Part shown: one piece after another, positions 27,801-36,227 of the stretch
How the letters are laid out: each line of letters opens with the position of its first letter
Numbering within the stretch: the stretch's first letter is position 1
From: an uncultured Lachnospiraceae bacterium
Lineage (GTDB): Bacteria; Bacillota; Clostridia; Lachnospirales; Lachnospiraceae
DNA length: 64,000 bases
Direction: 5' to 3'
Assembly (NCBI GenBank): GCA_934402055.1
Contig: CAKRTC010000004.1
Location: 1 to 64,000 of the forward strand
Program-made: the position numbers and the translations under genes
Notes under the pieces: generated by a model
Told to the model about the DNA's origin: nothing
Databases searched by the model: none
Seen by the model: only the letters and a program-made list of their open reading frames with translations

Positions 27801-27824
27801 GGGGTCAAAAGAATTTTTGACCCC
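27801..27824 (-). repeat. GGGGTCA...TGACCCC hairpin after the AICAR transformylase gene
   Basis: GGGGTCAAAA pairs with TTTTTGACCCC around a short loop, 12 bases past the stop codon. The stem sequence recurs at 8448..8476, including flanking TC before and AT after. Confidence 0.55.
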
Positions 27825-27835
27825 ATATGTTGTCG

Positions 27836-29014
27836 TTAATGGTGGAAAAGTCTCATTCCTGTAAATGCGAGCACCATATTATATTTGTCGGCAGTCTCGA
27901 TAACATTGTCGTCGCGGATAGATCCGCCCGGCTCGGCAATATAATTAACGCCTGATTTTCTTGCTCGCTCAACATTATCCCCGAATGGGAAGAAGGCATC
28001 CGAACCTACTGTAACGCCGGACTGGGTCGCAACCCAAGCCATACGCTCTTCTCTTGTAAGAGGCTCCGGCTTTACCTTGAATCTTAACTGCCACTCACCG
28101 TCACGAAGTACATCCTCGTACTCATCAGAGATGTATACGTCGATGGCATTGTCTCTGTCCGGACGTCTGATATTATCAACAAACTGCAGTCCGAGCACCT
28201 TCGGATGCTGTCTTATATACCAGTTGTCTGCCTTGGATCCGGCAAGTCTCGTGCAATGGATACGGCTCTGCTGTCCGGCACCTACGCCTATAGCCTGAGC
28301 ATCCTTAACATATACCACCGAGTTTGACTGGGTGTACTTAAGTGTGATCATGGCAACTATCATATCCGTTACGGCCTCCTTAGGAAGCTCCTTGTTTGCG
28401 GATACTATATTCTCGAACAATGAAGCATCGATCTTGAAATCATTATGTCCCTGCTCAAAGGTAATACCGAATACATCCTTAAGCTCCTGTGACTTAGGCT
28501 TATAATTCGGATCTATCTTAATGATATTGTAATTACCCTTTTTCTTCGTCTTAAGTATCTCTATTGCCTCCGGAGTATAGTCCGGGGCAATGATTCCGTC
28601 CGATACTTCCTCCTTAAGATAGAGTGCGGTAGCTTCATCGCAGGTATCGCTAAGTGCTGCCCAGTCACCATAAGAGCAGAGTCTGTCTGCTCCTCTTGCC
28701 CTGATATATGCACATGCAACAGGGCTGAGCTTGGCATCCTTATCTACAAAATATATCTGTCTGTCAATATCAGAGAGTTCCTTACCTACAGCAGCTCCGG
28801 CAGGCGAAACATGCTTGAAGGATGCAGCTGCCGGCATACCCGTAGCCTCCTTAAGCTCCTTTACAAGCTGCCATGAGTTAAAGGCATCAAGGAAATTGAT
28901 ATATCCCGGTCTGCCGTTAAGAACCTCTATAGGAAGCTCCGAACCGTCCTTCATAAATATCTTTGCCGGCTTCTGATTTGGATTACAGCCGTACTTAAGC
29001 TCTAATTCTGTCAT
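27836..29014 (-). CDS. purH: Phosphoribosylaminoimidazolecarboxamide (AICAR) formyltransferase, stand-alone PurH C-domain type
   Basis: The 392-residue enzyme transfers a formyl group from 10-formyl-THF to AICAR, step 9 of purine synthesis. It corresponds to the C-terminal domain of bifunctional PurH and has its landmarks: KHVSPAGAAVG near the N-terminus, KYTQSNSVVY, QQSRIHCTRLAG, and the C-terminal DAFFPFGDNVE. The N-terminal IMP cyclohydrolase domain is absent; that step is supplied by the adjacent PurO-type gene, whose stop is three bases from this start. GAGGAGG precedes the ATG. Confidence 0.93.
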   Translation of the reverse strand: MTELELKYGCNPNQKPAKIFMKDGSELPIEVLNGRPGYINFLDAFNSWQLVKELKEATGMPAAASFKHVSPAGAAVGKELSDIDRQIYFVDKDAKLSPVACAYIRARGADRLCSYGDWAALSDTCDEATALYLKEEVSDGIIAPDYTPEAIEILKTKKKGNYNIIKIDPNYKPKSQELKDVFGITFEQGHNDFKIDASLFENIVSANKELPKEAVTDMIVAMITLKYTQSNSVVYVKDAQAIGVGAGQQSRIHCTRLAGSKADNWYIRQHPKVLGLQFVDNIRRPDRDNAIDVYISDEYEDVLRDGEWQLRFKVKPEPLTREERMAWVATQSGVTVGSDAFFPFGDNVERARKSGVNYIAEPGGSIRDDNVIETADKYNMVLAFTGMRLFHH

Positions 29015-29017
29015 GTC

Positions 29018-29734
29018 TTAAGCCTCCTCATGAACATTGATAACTGCCTGCTCGTAAGATCCGTCCTCAATGTCCGTGTAACGAACAAAGAGTGATATCT
29101 TATTAGCGTCGTTAAGTGAATTCCAGAGCATGTCGGTAAACTCATCAATATCATCAAGCATAGCCACACGCTCAGGCTCTCCGACAAAGGTCGGTATAGG
29201 ATCACCGTCGGTAACATAGGTATGGATGAAATGTCCGAGTCCGGCAACGGCAGGGAACTCAAAGAATTCTCTAACGCATGCGCTGCCCTCAATATCCACC
29301 GACTTAAGTATGGACATGGCATAGCTTCCGTCCGCATGCTGAATACCCGATATACGCGGAGTCCAGTTAGGTCCGTCCGGCTCAAACTCTCGTGTACGAA
29401 GTGCAGCCTCAAAGCTCTCTCCGTTCTTCATTCCGTTATATACGGTATCGGTCTGATCCCCGTTTGTAACTATAAGATCGTCACCGAGCTCTCTTACAGG
29501 ATGGTAGATGATAAGACTCGGATCCTCAAGCAGTGACGGATCGAATGCCTCTGTGCTGATACCATCCTCCTCTGTCTTGAAGATACGGTTACGGCTGTTT
29601 GAGCTTCTGCCCATGATAAAATATGCGGCTACCTTCTTGGTCTTGTCCGGTGTGATGCCGAGGATGATACCTCTGCCCGGATAAGTATTGGACTTTAATT
29701 TCTCTTCAACAGAGCCTATCTCATATACATTCAT
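29018..29734 (-). CDS. purO: IMP cyclohydrolase, archaeal PurO type
   Basis: This 238-residue protein belongs to the IMP cyclohydrolase family first described in archaea (PurO), with NTYPGRGIILG and AAYFIMGRSSNSRNRIF near the N-terminus. It closes FAICAR to IMP, the last step of purine synthesis. It overlaps the purN stop by four bases (ATGA) and is followed immediately by the AICAR transformylase, so the two halves of the usual PurH reaction pair are encoded by two unrelated-origin but coupled genes. Confidence 0.92.
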   Translation of the reverse strand: MNVYEIGSVEEKLKSNTYPGRGIILGITPDKTKKVAAYFIMGRSSNSRNRIFKTEEDGISTEAFDPSLLEDPSLIIYHPVRELGDDLIVTNGDQTDTVYNGMKNGESFEAALRTREFEPDGPNWTPRISGIQHADGSYAMSILKSVDIEGSACVREFFEFPAVAGLGHFIHTYVTDGDPIPTFVGEPERVAMLDDIDEFTDMLWNSLNDANKISLFVRYTDIEDGSYEQAVINVHEEA

Positions 29735-30387
29735 GAAAATGCTTCCCTCCTGAGCTTTGCTGCAACCTTCTCTGCGGCCTTAGGAAGTATCTTCCACTCC
29801 GCCTGCTCCATGACACGTTTCTGAAGTATCTCGGGCGTGTCTCCCTTATGTACCTTGACTGCCTTCTGAACAATGATCTCTCCGCCGTCAGGTATCTCGT
29901 TAAGATAATGTACCGTAGCTCCGGTCACCTTGACACCATAGCTTAATGCCGCCTCATGAACATGAAGTCCGTAGAAGCCCTTGCCGCAAAACGACGGTAT
30001 AAGTGACGGATGGATATTGATGATACGTCCCGCATATCTGTCGGCAAAATCCTTGCTGAGTATACTCATAAAGCCCGCAAGCACTATCATATCGATACGC
30101 TCTGCGTTAAGTGTCTCGATAAGCTTAGCTTCGAATGCCTCTAATCCGCCGAGTTCCTTTGCCGTAAATGCAGCAGTCTTAATACCTGCTTTTTTTGCAC
30201 GCTCAAGTGCATATGCATCCTTTTTATTGGATACGACAAGTTCTATTGAGCCGCTCCTTATAATGCCGGCCTTTTCCGCATCTATAAGAGCCTGCAGATT
30301 GGTTCCTCCGCCGGATACAAGCACCGCTATACGTGTGAGCGGCTTATCTTTTATTTTTTTATTCTTACTCTCTTCAAGCTTAGCCAT
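29731..30387 (-). CDS. purN: Phosphoribosylglycinamide formyltransferase
   Basis: PurN formylates GAR using 10-formyl-THF, step 3 of purine synthesis. The 218-residue protein has an extra Lys-rich N-terminus of about 20 residues, then the nucleotide loop LVSGGGTNLQAL, the active-site region INIHPSLIPSFCG and the downstream VTGATVHYLNEIPDGG with conserved His and Asp. The residue after SLIP is unusual in that SFCGKGFYG replaces the more common xFxGxxA pattern. It lies 11 bases after purM. Confidence 0.95.
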   Translation of the reverse strand: MAKLEESKNKKIKDKPLTRIAVLVSGGGTNLQALIDAEKAGIIRSGSIELVVSNKKDAYALERAKKAGIKTAAFTAKELGGLEAFEAKLIETLNAERIDMIVLAGFMSILSKDFADRYAGRIINIHPSLIPSFCGKGFYGLHVHEAALSYGVKVTGATVHYLNEIPDGGEIIVQKAVKVHKGDTPEILQKRVMEQAEWKILPKAAEKVAAKLRREAFS

Positions 30388-30398
30388 TGCAGTCTTCC

Positions 30399-31445
30399 TT
30401 AGCTTCTGAATGCTAACTTCTCTTCATTTTCGGAAGCTGCGATCTCACCTATTACATAGGCAGTCTCACCTGCATCCTTAAGCGCCTTGAGGCATGCATC
30501 TGCGGAATCCTGTGAAACGATAACGCTCATGCCTACACCCATATTGTAGGTATTGAACATGTCACGCTCGTCGATATTGCCCTCCTTCTGAAGGAGCTTG
30601 AATATCGGAGGAATAACTATGGACTGCTTATCGATAACAGCCTTAAGTCCGTTCGGGATAGAACGCGGAATATTCTCATAGAAGCCGCCGCCTGTGATAT
30701 GGCTGATGCCGTGGACATCCGAAACCTCAAGAGCCTTGAGTACAGACTTGACATATATCTTGGTAGGTGTAAGAAGTGTCTCTCCGAGTGTCTTGCCAAG
30801 CTCGTCATAATGCTTGTTGAGATCACAGTTCTCAATATCGAATACCTTACGTACAAGCGAGTAGCCGTTTGAATGAATGCCGCTCGAAGCAAGAGCAATG
30901 ACAACATCACCCGGCTTCATCTTATTCTTGTCGATAATATCCTTCTTATCTACGATACCTACCGTAAATCCGGCAAGATCGTAATCATCGGCTGCCATGG
31001 TGCCGGGATGCTCTGCGGTTTCTCCTCCGATAAGAGCACAGCCCGACTGAACGCAGCCCTCAGCCACACCGGAAACAAGCTCAGCTACCTTGACAGGATC
31101 ATTCTTGCCTATAGCAATATAGTCAAGGAAGAAGATCGGCTTTGCGCCTACACATATAACGTCATTAACACACATTGCAACGCAGTCGATTCCGACAGTG
31201 TCATGCTTATCCATGATCTGTGCGATCCTCTGCTTGGTACCTACTCCGTCGGTTCCGGATACAAGCACAGGCTCTGTCATGCCTGTGATATTCGGCGCAA
31301 AGAGACCGCCGAAGCCTCCTATATCCGATACAACGCCGTCGATAAGTGTTCTGTCGACATGCTTTTTCATGAGCTTAACACCCTCGTAACCCGCCTCGAT
31401 GTTAACTCCTGCTGCTGCATATGCTGCTGAATGAGAATTATTCAT
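30399..31445 (-). CDS. purM: Phosphoribosylformylglycinamidine cyclo-ligase
   Basis: PurM closes FGAM to AIR, step 5. The 348-residue protein starts SAAYAAAGVNIEAGYE as typical PurM, has the DGVGTK motif (VLVSGTDGVGTKQRIA), CVNDVICVGAKPIFFLDY and the GGETAEHPG segment. Length is normal. It is preceded by a perfect AT-rich 15-bp hairpin and followed closely by purN, PurO and the AICAR transformylase. Confidence 0.97.
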   Translation of the reverse strand: MNNSHSAAYAAAGVNIEAGYEGVKLMKKHVDRTLIDGVVSDIGGFGGLFAPNITGMTEPVLVSGTDGVGTKQRIAQIMDKHDTVGIDCVAMCVNDVICVGAKPIFFLDYIAIGKNDPVKVAELVSGVAEGCVQSGCALIGGETAEHPGTMAADDYDLAGFTVGIVDKKDIIDKNKMKPGDVVIALASSGIHSNGYSLVRKVFDIENCDLNKHYDELGKTLGETLLTPTKIYVKSVLKALEVSDVHGISHITGGGFYENIPRSIPNGLKAVIDKQSIVIPPIFKLLQKEGNIDERDMFNTYNMGVGMSVIVSQDSADACLKALKDAGETAYVIGEIAASENEEKLAFRS

Positions 31446-31486
31446 GATTTCATCCTTTCATAGCTTGAGCTTAAAGATTAATAGTC

Positions 31487-31520
31487 TAAAATGGTATATT
31501 TTTATAAATATACCATTTTA
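31487..31520 (-). other. Perfect 15-bp AT-rich hairpin between purE and purM
   Basis: TAAAATGGTATATTT and AAATATACCATTTTA form a perfect stem with loop TTAT, in the 106-base gap between purE and purM. No T-run follows. It may be an attenuator, an RNase site or an operator-like DNA palindrome. Confidence 0.6.
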
Positions 31521-31551
31521 CTAAAAATGCTTCAATGAATTTGTCTGAAAA

Positions 31552-32040
31552 TTACAATTTTGCTGCGATATCTTTATCTTTTGCAAGTACCTTGTCTGCA
31601 TCCGCCTTACGCTTGGCATCAAGCTTGGCCTGAAGCTCACTGTCGCTTACCGCAATTATCTGTGCTGCAAGCAGAGCCGCATTAGCTCCCGCATTGACTG
31701 CAACTGTGGCAACCGGAATGCCTGTAGGCATCTGAACCGTTGAAAGCAAGGCGTCCATTCCGTCAAATACCGGTCCCTTGCATGGGATGCCGATAACCGG
31801 AAGTGTTGTGTTTGCGGCAATTGCTCCCGCAAGATGAGCTGCCATGCCTGCTGCCGCAATAAGCACACCGAAGCCGTTTTCTCTTGCATTTAAAGCAAAA
31901 TCCCTTGCTTCAACAGGTGTTCTGTGTGCCGAATAAATATGTACCTCGTAAGGTATCTCTAATGTCTTAAGTATATCTACAGCTTTCTCAATAACAGGCA
32001 GATCGCTGTCACTGCCCATGATGATTCCGACCTTCTTCAT
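31552..32040 (-). CDS. purE: N5-carboxyaminoimidazole ribonucleotide mutase, class I
   Basis: The 162-residue protein is class I PurE: GIIMGSDSDLPVI at the N-terminus, SAHRTP with the catalytic His, and AAGMAAHLAGA with GIPCKG. Class I enzymes convert N5-CAIR made by PurK to CAIR; purK is not in this window. It follows pyrI by 72 bases in the same direction, so the pyrimidine genes run straight into the purine genes here. Confidence 0.96.
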   Translation of the reverse strand: MKKVGIIMGSDSDLPVIEKAVDILKTLEIPYEVHIYSAHRTPVEARDFALNARENGFGVLIAAAGMAAHLAGAIAANTTLPVIGIPCKGPVFDGMDALLSTVQMPTGIPVATVAVNAGANAALLAAQIIAVSDSELQAKLDAKRKADADKVLAKDKDIAAKL

Positions 32041-32112
32041 CTTATGACCTCCGTTTTCAATATATGCGATTTAAGTATCTTAAGCTTTCTAATGCAAAGT
32101 CCTTATCGTGTA

Positions 32113-32535
32113 TCACTTATTCTCTGCCTGAGTCTCGCAGTACAGGCATCTGTACACCTTATGCTCTTCATCGGTAAGCTTGAATACCTGATCAAGCTCC
32201 TGCTCAACCGTAGTTATGCATCTCGGATTTTTGCACTTGATAACATTCTTAAGCATTTTCGGCATGCGTATGCTCTGCTTGTGGTCAAGCACTCCGTTCT
32301 TGATATAGTTTACGGTAGCTCCCGGATCGACATAGCCGATAGCATCAAGATCTACCGGAATATCCGCATCAAGCTTAATGATATCCTTCTTGCCCATCTT
32401 GCTGCTTGTTACATTCATAAGCATTGCAACCGAGCATTCGACATTCTTAAGTCCGAGGAGCTCGTAGAGATCCATTGCGCGTCCCGCGGTTATATGGTCT
32501 ATAACGATACCGTTCTGAATTGAATCTATCTTCAT
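32113..32535 (-). CDS. pyrI: Aspartate carbamoyltransferase regulatory subunit
   Basis: PyrI binds CTP/ATP and assembles with PyrB into the allosteric holoenzyme. The 140-residue chain has the N-terminal nucleotide-binding domain (NGIVIDHITAGRAMDL) and a C-terminal zinc domain with four cysteines (CKNPRC and CLYC). It overlaps the pyrB stop by four bases, so pyrB-pyrI is translationally coupled, giving a feedback-regulated ATCase as in enteric bacteria. Confidence 0.96.
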   Translation of the reverse strand: MKIDSIQNGIVIDHITAGRAMDLYELLGLKNVECSVAMLMNVTSSKMGKKDIIKLDADIPVDLDAIGYVDPGATVNYIKNGVLDHKQSIRMPKMLKNVIKCKNPRCITTVEQELDQVFKLTDEEHKVYRCLYCETQAENK

Positions 32536-33455
32536 CTTGCAGCCTCCTCAAGAAGTGTGAGCATAAGAGCCATTCTTATATATTTTCCGTTAAGTACCTG
32601 CTTGAAATAGCATGCTCTCGGATCGTTATCGACCTCCCTGCTTATCTCGTTTACTCTCGGAAGCGGATGCAGTATGCACAGATCCTTCTTGGCATTTTCA
32701 AGCTTCTTCATATTGAGGATATAGCTGTCCTTAAGTCTCAGATAATCCTCCTCATTGAAGAATCTCTCCTTCTGTACTCTGGTCATATAGAGTATATCAA
32801 GTTCAGGCATAACAGACTCAAGATCCGTTGTCTGAACATAAGGAATGCCATTTGCATTAAGCACGTCTTTTTTAACATAGCTCGGAAGCTTGAGCTCCTC
32901 CGGTGAGATGAGCACTATCTTGATGCCGGTATATCTCGAAAGAGCATTGATAAGAGAATGTACTGTACGTCCGAACTTAAGGTCTCCGCAGAAGCCTATG
33001 GTGAAGTCGTTTAATCTTCCTTTTTCTCTGTAAATGGTCAAGAGGTCGGTAAGTGTCTGAGTCGGATGGTTATGTCCGCCGTCACCTGCATTTATAACAG
33101 GAATTGATGCATTGTCTGCCGCAACTCTCGGAGCACCCTCCTTCGGATGGCGCATTGCAATGATATCGGCATAGCAGCTTACAACTCTTGCCGTATCAGC
33201 CACGCTCTCGCCCTTTGAAGCTGATGAGCTCTGCGCCTCGGAGAAACCGAGCACGCTTCCGCCAAGCTCGTACATGGCAGCCTCAAAACTGAGTCTTGTA
33301 CGTGTGGACGGCTCAAAGAACAGAGTAGCAAGCTTCTTTCCTCTGCATTTTTCCGAATAAGCCTTAGGATCGTTGATAATATCGCAGGCAAGCTTAATAA
33401 GATCGTTTATCTCTTCAACACTCAAATCTACGACATCTAATATGTTTCTGACCAT
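32532..33455 (-). CDS. pyrB: Aspartate carbamoyltransferase catalytic subunit
   Basis: PyrB condenses carbamoyl phosphate and aspartate. The 307-residue protein has the carbamoyl-phosphate motif FFEPSTRTRLSFE (about residues 48-60), the GDGGHNHPTQTL loop and the C-terminal HPLPRVNEI. It lies between pyrE and pyrI on the minus strand. Confidence 0.97.
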   Translation of the reverse strand: MVRNILDVVDLSVEEINDLIKLACDIINDPKAYSEKCRGKKLATLFFEPSTRTRLSFEAAMYELGGSVLGFSEAQSSSASKGESVADTARVVSCYADIIAMRHPKEGAPRVAADNASIPVINAGDGGHNHPTQTLTDLLTIYREKGRLNDFTIGFCGDLKFGRTVHSLINALSRYTGIKIVLISPEELKLPSYVKKDVLNANGIPYVQTTDLESVMPELDILYMTRVQKERFFNEEDYLRLKDSYILNMKKLENAKKDLCILHPLPRVNEISREVDNDPRACYFKQVLNGKYIRMALMLTLLEEAAR

Positions 33456-33510
33456 CTTCTACCTTCTCTTTTCAAAATAATATTAAATGTTTCGTTTATT
33501 TTCTTTTTTA

Positions 33511-34155
33511 TTACTCGGCGTGCATCCAGCTCTCGTCGCTCGGATCGTTTCTGAATGCAAGGAGCTTCTTGATGTCCTCATCCTTAATGTAGTCCATCTG
33601 AGCCGCAACTACCGCTATTATATCGAAATTGGTAAGCGAAACATTTTTAACATTTGCGGCAGCGAGTCTCTCGACACTCTTCTTCATGCCGTAGGTGAAG
33701 ATGCTGACGATACCGAGTACCTCGGCACCTGCTTCTCTTAATACATCTACTACCTCTATTACGCTTCCGCCTGTTGAGATAAGATCCTCAACTACTACGA
33801 CCTTCTGACCCTTCTCGAGCTTTCCCTCGATCTGGTTCTTGCGGCCGTGATCCTTTGCTCCGCTTCTTACATAGCCCATAGGCATATTGAGGATGTGAGC
33901 TGTAATAGCAGCATGTGCGATACCTGCTGTGGATGTTCCCATAAGCACCTCAGCCTCCGGATAATTCTCCTTTATAAGCTCCGCAAGTCCATACTCCACA
34001 TCATCACGTACCTCAGGTGAGGTAAGAGTAAGTCTGTTGTCGCAATATACCGGGCTCTTGATTCCGCTTGCCCATGTAAACGGATCATCCGGCTTAAAAA
34101 ATACTGCCTGTATCTTGAGAAGGTCTCTTGCTATCAATGTTTCACGGTTCTGCAT
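33511..34155 (-). CDS. pyrE: Orotate phosphoribosyltransferase
   Basis: PyrE joins orotate and PRPP to OMP. The 214-residue protein has the substrate loop FTWASGIKSPVYCDNR near the N-terminus and the PRPP-binding motif VVVVEDLISTGGSV. I start at the ATG 34153..34155 with AAGGGG upstream; the open frame extends 25 codons further without an RBS. The 412-base leader upstream separates it from pyrF. Confidence 0.95.
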   Translation of the reverse strand: MQNRETLIARDLLKIQAVFFKPDDPFTWASGIKSPVYCDNRLTLTSPEVRDDVEYGLAELIKENYPEAEVLMGTSTAGIAHAAITAHILNMPMGYVRSGAKDHGRKNQIEGKLEKGQKVVVVEDLISTGGSVIEVVDVLREAGAEVLGIVSIFTYGMKKSVERLAAANVKNVSLTNFDIIAVVAAQMDYIKDEDIKKLLAFRNDPSDESWMHAE

Positions 34156-34567
34156 ATAGTTTAAACCCCTTTCGTTATTATCGTCTTTATTTTTTCGGAT
34201 AATGACCGTTGCAGTGCTCAGAGTCCTCAAATATGATTTTCATATTTTGCATAATTCGCTTATGCCTATACAGCTCGAAAAACTCTAAACTCGCTGCCTT
34301 CGGCAGCTTAAACAACGAGTTTTTCTTCGCAGGCAACGCTCATCTTGCAAAGAAAATCTATATTTTCGGACTATATCGCAGCAGCATACGATCATTTATC
34401 CTAATCATATTCTGACTGTATCGCTGTGTCCTGTATAAGACCAAAAGCCTAAATGATTCCAAACCTTGATAAAGAAGTGCGGTTCCTTACTAAATACAAC
34501 ATACGATTAACTCAAAAGGCATTGGTCTGTAAAAAGACACAATATTGCATACTTAAGACAAATGAGC
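34156..34567 (-). other. Long pyrE leader region with a nested hairpin
   Basis: No gene is seen. Around 34274..34330 a nested structure can form: outer GAAAAACTC/GAGTTTTTC, or alternatively AAACTCG/CGAGTTT, around CTGCC-TTC-GGCAG. The competing outer stems look attenuator-like, but I see no PyrR-binding consensus. Confidence 0.4.
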
Positions 34568-35275
34568 TTACAGCTCAACTCCCATAAACTCTTTGACGCA
34601 TCTCTTGTAAGCTGCTACAGGATCTGCCGCTGCGGTTATAGGTCTTCCCACAACTATGTAGTCTGAACCTGCCTTTGCCGCATCTGCCGGAGTCATAACT
34701 CTCTTCTGATCGCCCACTTCACTGTCTGCAAATCTGATGCCCGGTGTTACTGTAAGGAAGCTGTCACCGCAAACCGAATGAACCTCGGCTGCCTCTCTCG
34801 GTGAGCATACAACTCCGTCAAGTCCTGACTTAGCTGCATTCTCGGCATACTTCATTACAACTTCATTTATAGGCTCATCAATAAGCAGCTCATTGGTCAT
34901 AGTCTCCTGATCTGTACTTGTGAGCTGGGTCACTGCGATAAGCAGCGGTCTGCTTCCGTCCGGGCGAGTAAGTCCCTCAAGAGCCGCCTTCATCATTGCG
35001 CTTGCTCCCGCAGCATGGCAGTTAACTATATCCGCATCAAGTGATGAGAGCACAGCCATAGCCTTCTTGACAGTATTCGGAATATCATGAAGCTTAAGAT
35101 CAAGGAATACCTTGTGACCTCTCTGCTTAAGCGATCTTACTATCTCAGATCCCTCCGCATAAAAGAGCTCCATACCTATCTTAACAAAGGGCTTAACGTC
35201 TGTAAATTTATCAAGAAATGCATAAGTTGCCTCGGCGCTTGCAAAATCACAGGCTATAATAACGTCCTTATTCAT
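34568..35275 (-). CDS. pyrF: Orotidine-5'-phosphate decarboxylase (group 1)
   Basis: PyrF decarboxylates OMP to UMP. The 235-residue TIM-barrel protein opens VIIACDFASAEATYAFLD and carries the catalytic Lys/Asp set in VFLDLKLHDIPNTV, with VVGRPITAAADPVAAY at the C-terminus. The short length puts it in the pyrF group of Bacillus/E. coli type. The ATG 35273..35275 has AGAGGT five bases upstream. It is 14 bases past the pyrD stop. Confidence 0.96.
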   Translation of the reverse strand: MNKDVIIACDFASAEATYAFLDKFTDVKPFVKIGMELFYAEGSEIVRSLKQRGHKVFLDLKLHDIPNTVKKAMAVLSSLDADIVNCHAAGASAMMKAALEGLTRPDGSRPLLIAVTQLTSTDQETMTNELLIDEPINEVVMKYAENAAKSGLDGVVCSPREAAEVHSVCGDSFLTVTPGIRFADSEVGDQKRVMTPADAAKAGSDYIVVGRPITAAADPVAAYKRCVKEFMGVEL

Positions 35276-35289
35276 AATTACCTCTTTCG

Positions 35290-36213
35290 TCAATGTGCTA
35301 TACCGATAATATCGGTGATGTTTTTGATTCCGTAACGGTCCATTGCCTCCGGCAGGCCGTCTATTATGTGCTTGCAGGCAAACGGCTCGGTAAGATTGGC
35401 AGCCCCCACCTCAACGGCAGTTGCTCCCGCCATCATCATCTCCAGTACATCCTCCGGAGTGCTTATGCCTCCGAGACCTACTACCGGGATTGTGACAGCC
35501 TTTGATACCTGATATACCATGCGTACAGCTATAGGAAGCACGGCAGGGCCTGACATTCCGCCTGTGCCGTTTCTTATGACAGGCTTTCTGCTGTTGAGAT
35601 TGATACGCATTGCAAGCACGGTATTGATAAGCGATATACCGTCAGCTCCGGCATCCTCACAGGCTTTGGCTATCTCTGTGATGTCGGTTACATTCGGTGT
35701 AAGCTTCATAATGACAGGCTTATCCGTAACAGCTCTTACTCTCTTTGTCACCTCTGCGGCAAGTGCCGGATCGGTTCCGAAGCCCATTCCGCCTCCGTGA
35801 ACATTAGGACAGCTGATATTGACCTCGAACCAGCCTATCTGCTTCTCTGCGTTAAGTCTCTCGCACACATAGGCATATTCGTCTGTGGAGAAGCCGCTGA
35901 TATTTGCCATTACAGGCTTATGAAAGCAAGCCTTGAGCTTGGGCAGCTCCTCGGATATGACCTTGTCCACGCCCGGATTCTGAAGTCCTACCGCATTAAG
36001 CATGCCCGAAGGACACTCTGCTATACGCGGTGATTCATTTCCGAAGCGTGCCTCTTCTGTTGTTCCCTTAAATGAAAATGTTCCGAGCTCGTTGATATCA
36101 TACAGCTCTGCAAACTCATATCCGTAGCCGAAGGTTCCGCTTGCGGCAATGACCGGATTGTCAAGCTTGATGCCGCAAAGTGTTGTCGCAAGACGCGGAT
36201 CCGAATAACTCAT
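35290..36213 (-). CDS. pyrD: Dihydroorotate dehydrogenase B, catalytic subunit
   Basis: The 307-residue FMN-binding TIM barrel is class 1B: LATTLCGIKLDNPVIAASG opening, the active-site Cys in NISCPNVHGGG (class 1B uses Cys as base) and VVGLGGISTPEDVLEM at the FMN phosphate site. It partners with PyrK, encoded 14 bases upstream, to pass electrons to NAD+. The ATG 36211..36213 follows GGAGGAAC; eight more upstream codons are open but overlap pyrK and lack an RBS. Confidence 0.95.
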   Translation of the reverse strand: MSYSDPRLATTLCGIKLDNPVIAASGTFGYGYEFAELYDINELGTFSFKGTTEEARFGNESPRIAECPSGMLNAVGLQNPGVDKVISEELPKLKACFHKPVMANISGFSTDEYAYVCERLNAEKQIGWFEVNISCPNVHGGGMGFGTDPALAAEVTKRVRAVTDKPVIMKLTPNVTDITEIAKACEDAGADGISLINTVLAMRINLNSRKPVIRNGTGGMSGPAVLPIAVRMVYQVSKAVTIPVVGLGGISTPEDVLEMMMAGATAVEVGAANLTEPFACKHIIDGLPEAMDRYGIKNITDIIGIAH

Positions 36214-36227
36214 GTTTTGTTCCTCCT

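Noticed and set aside
34156..34567. PyrR attenuator upstream of pyrE
   Set aside because: A nested hairpin exists, but the PyrR-binding loop consensus was not found and no pyrR gene is in the window.
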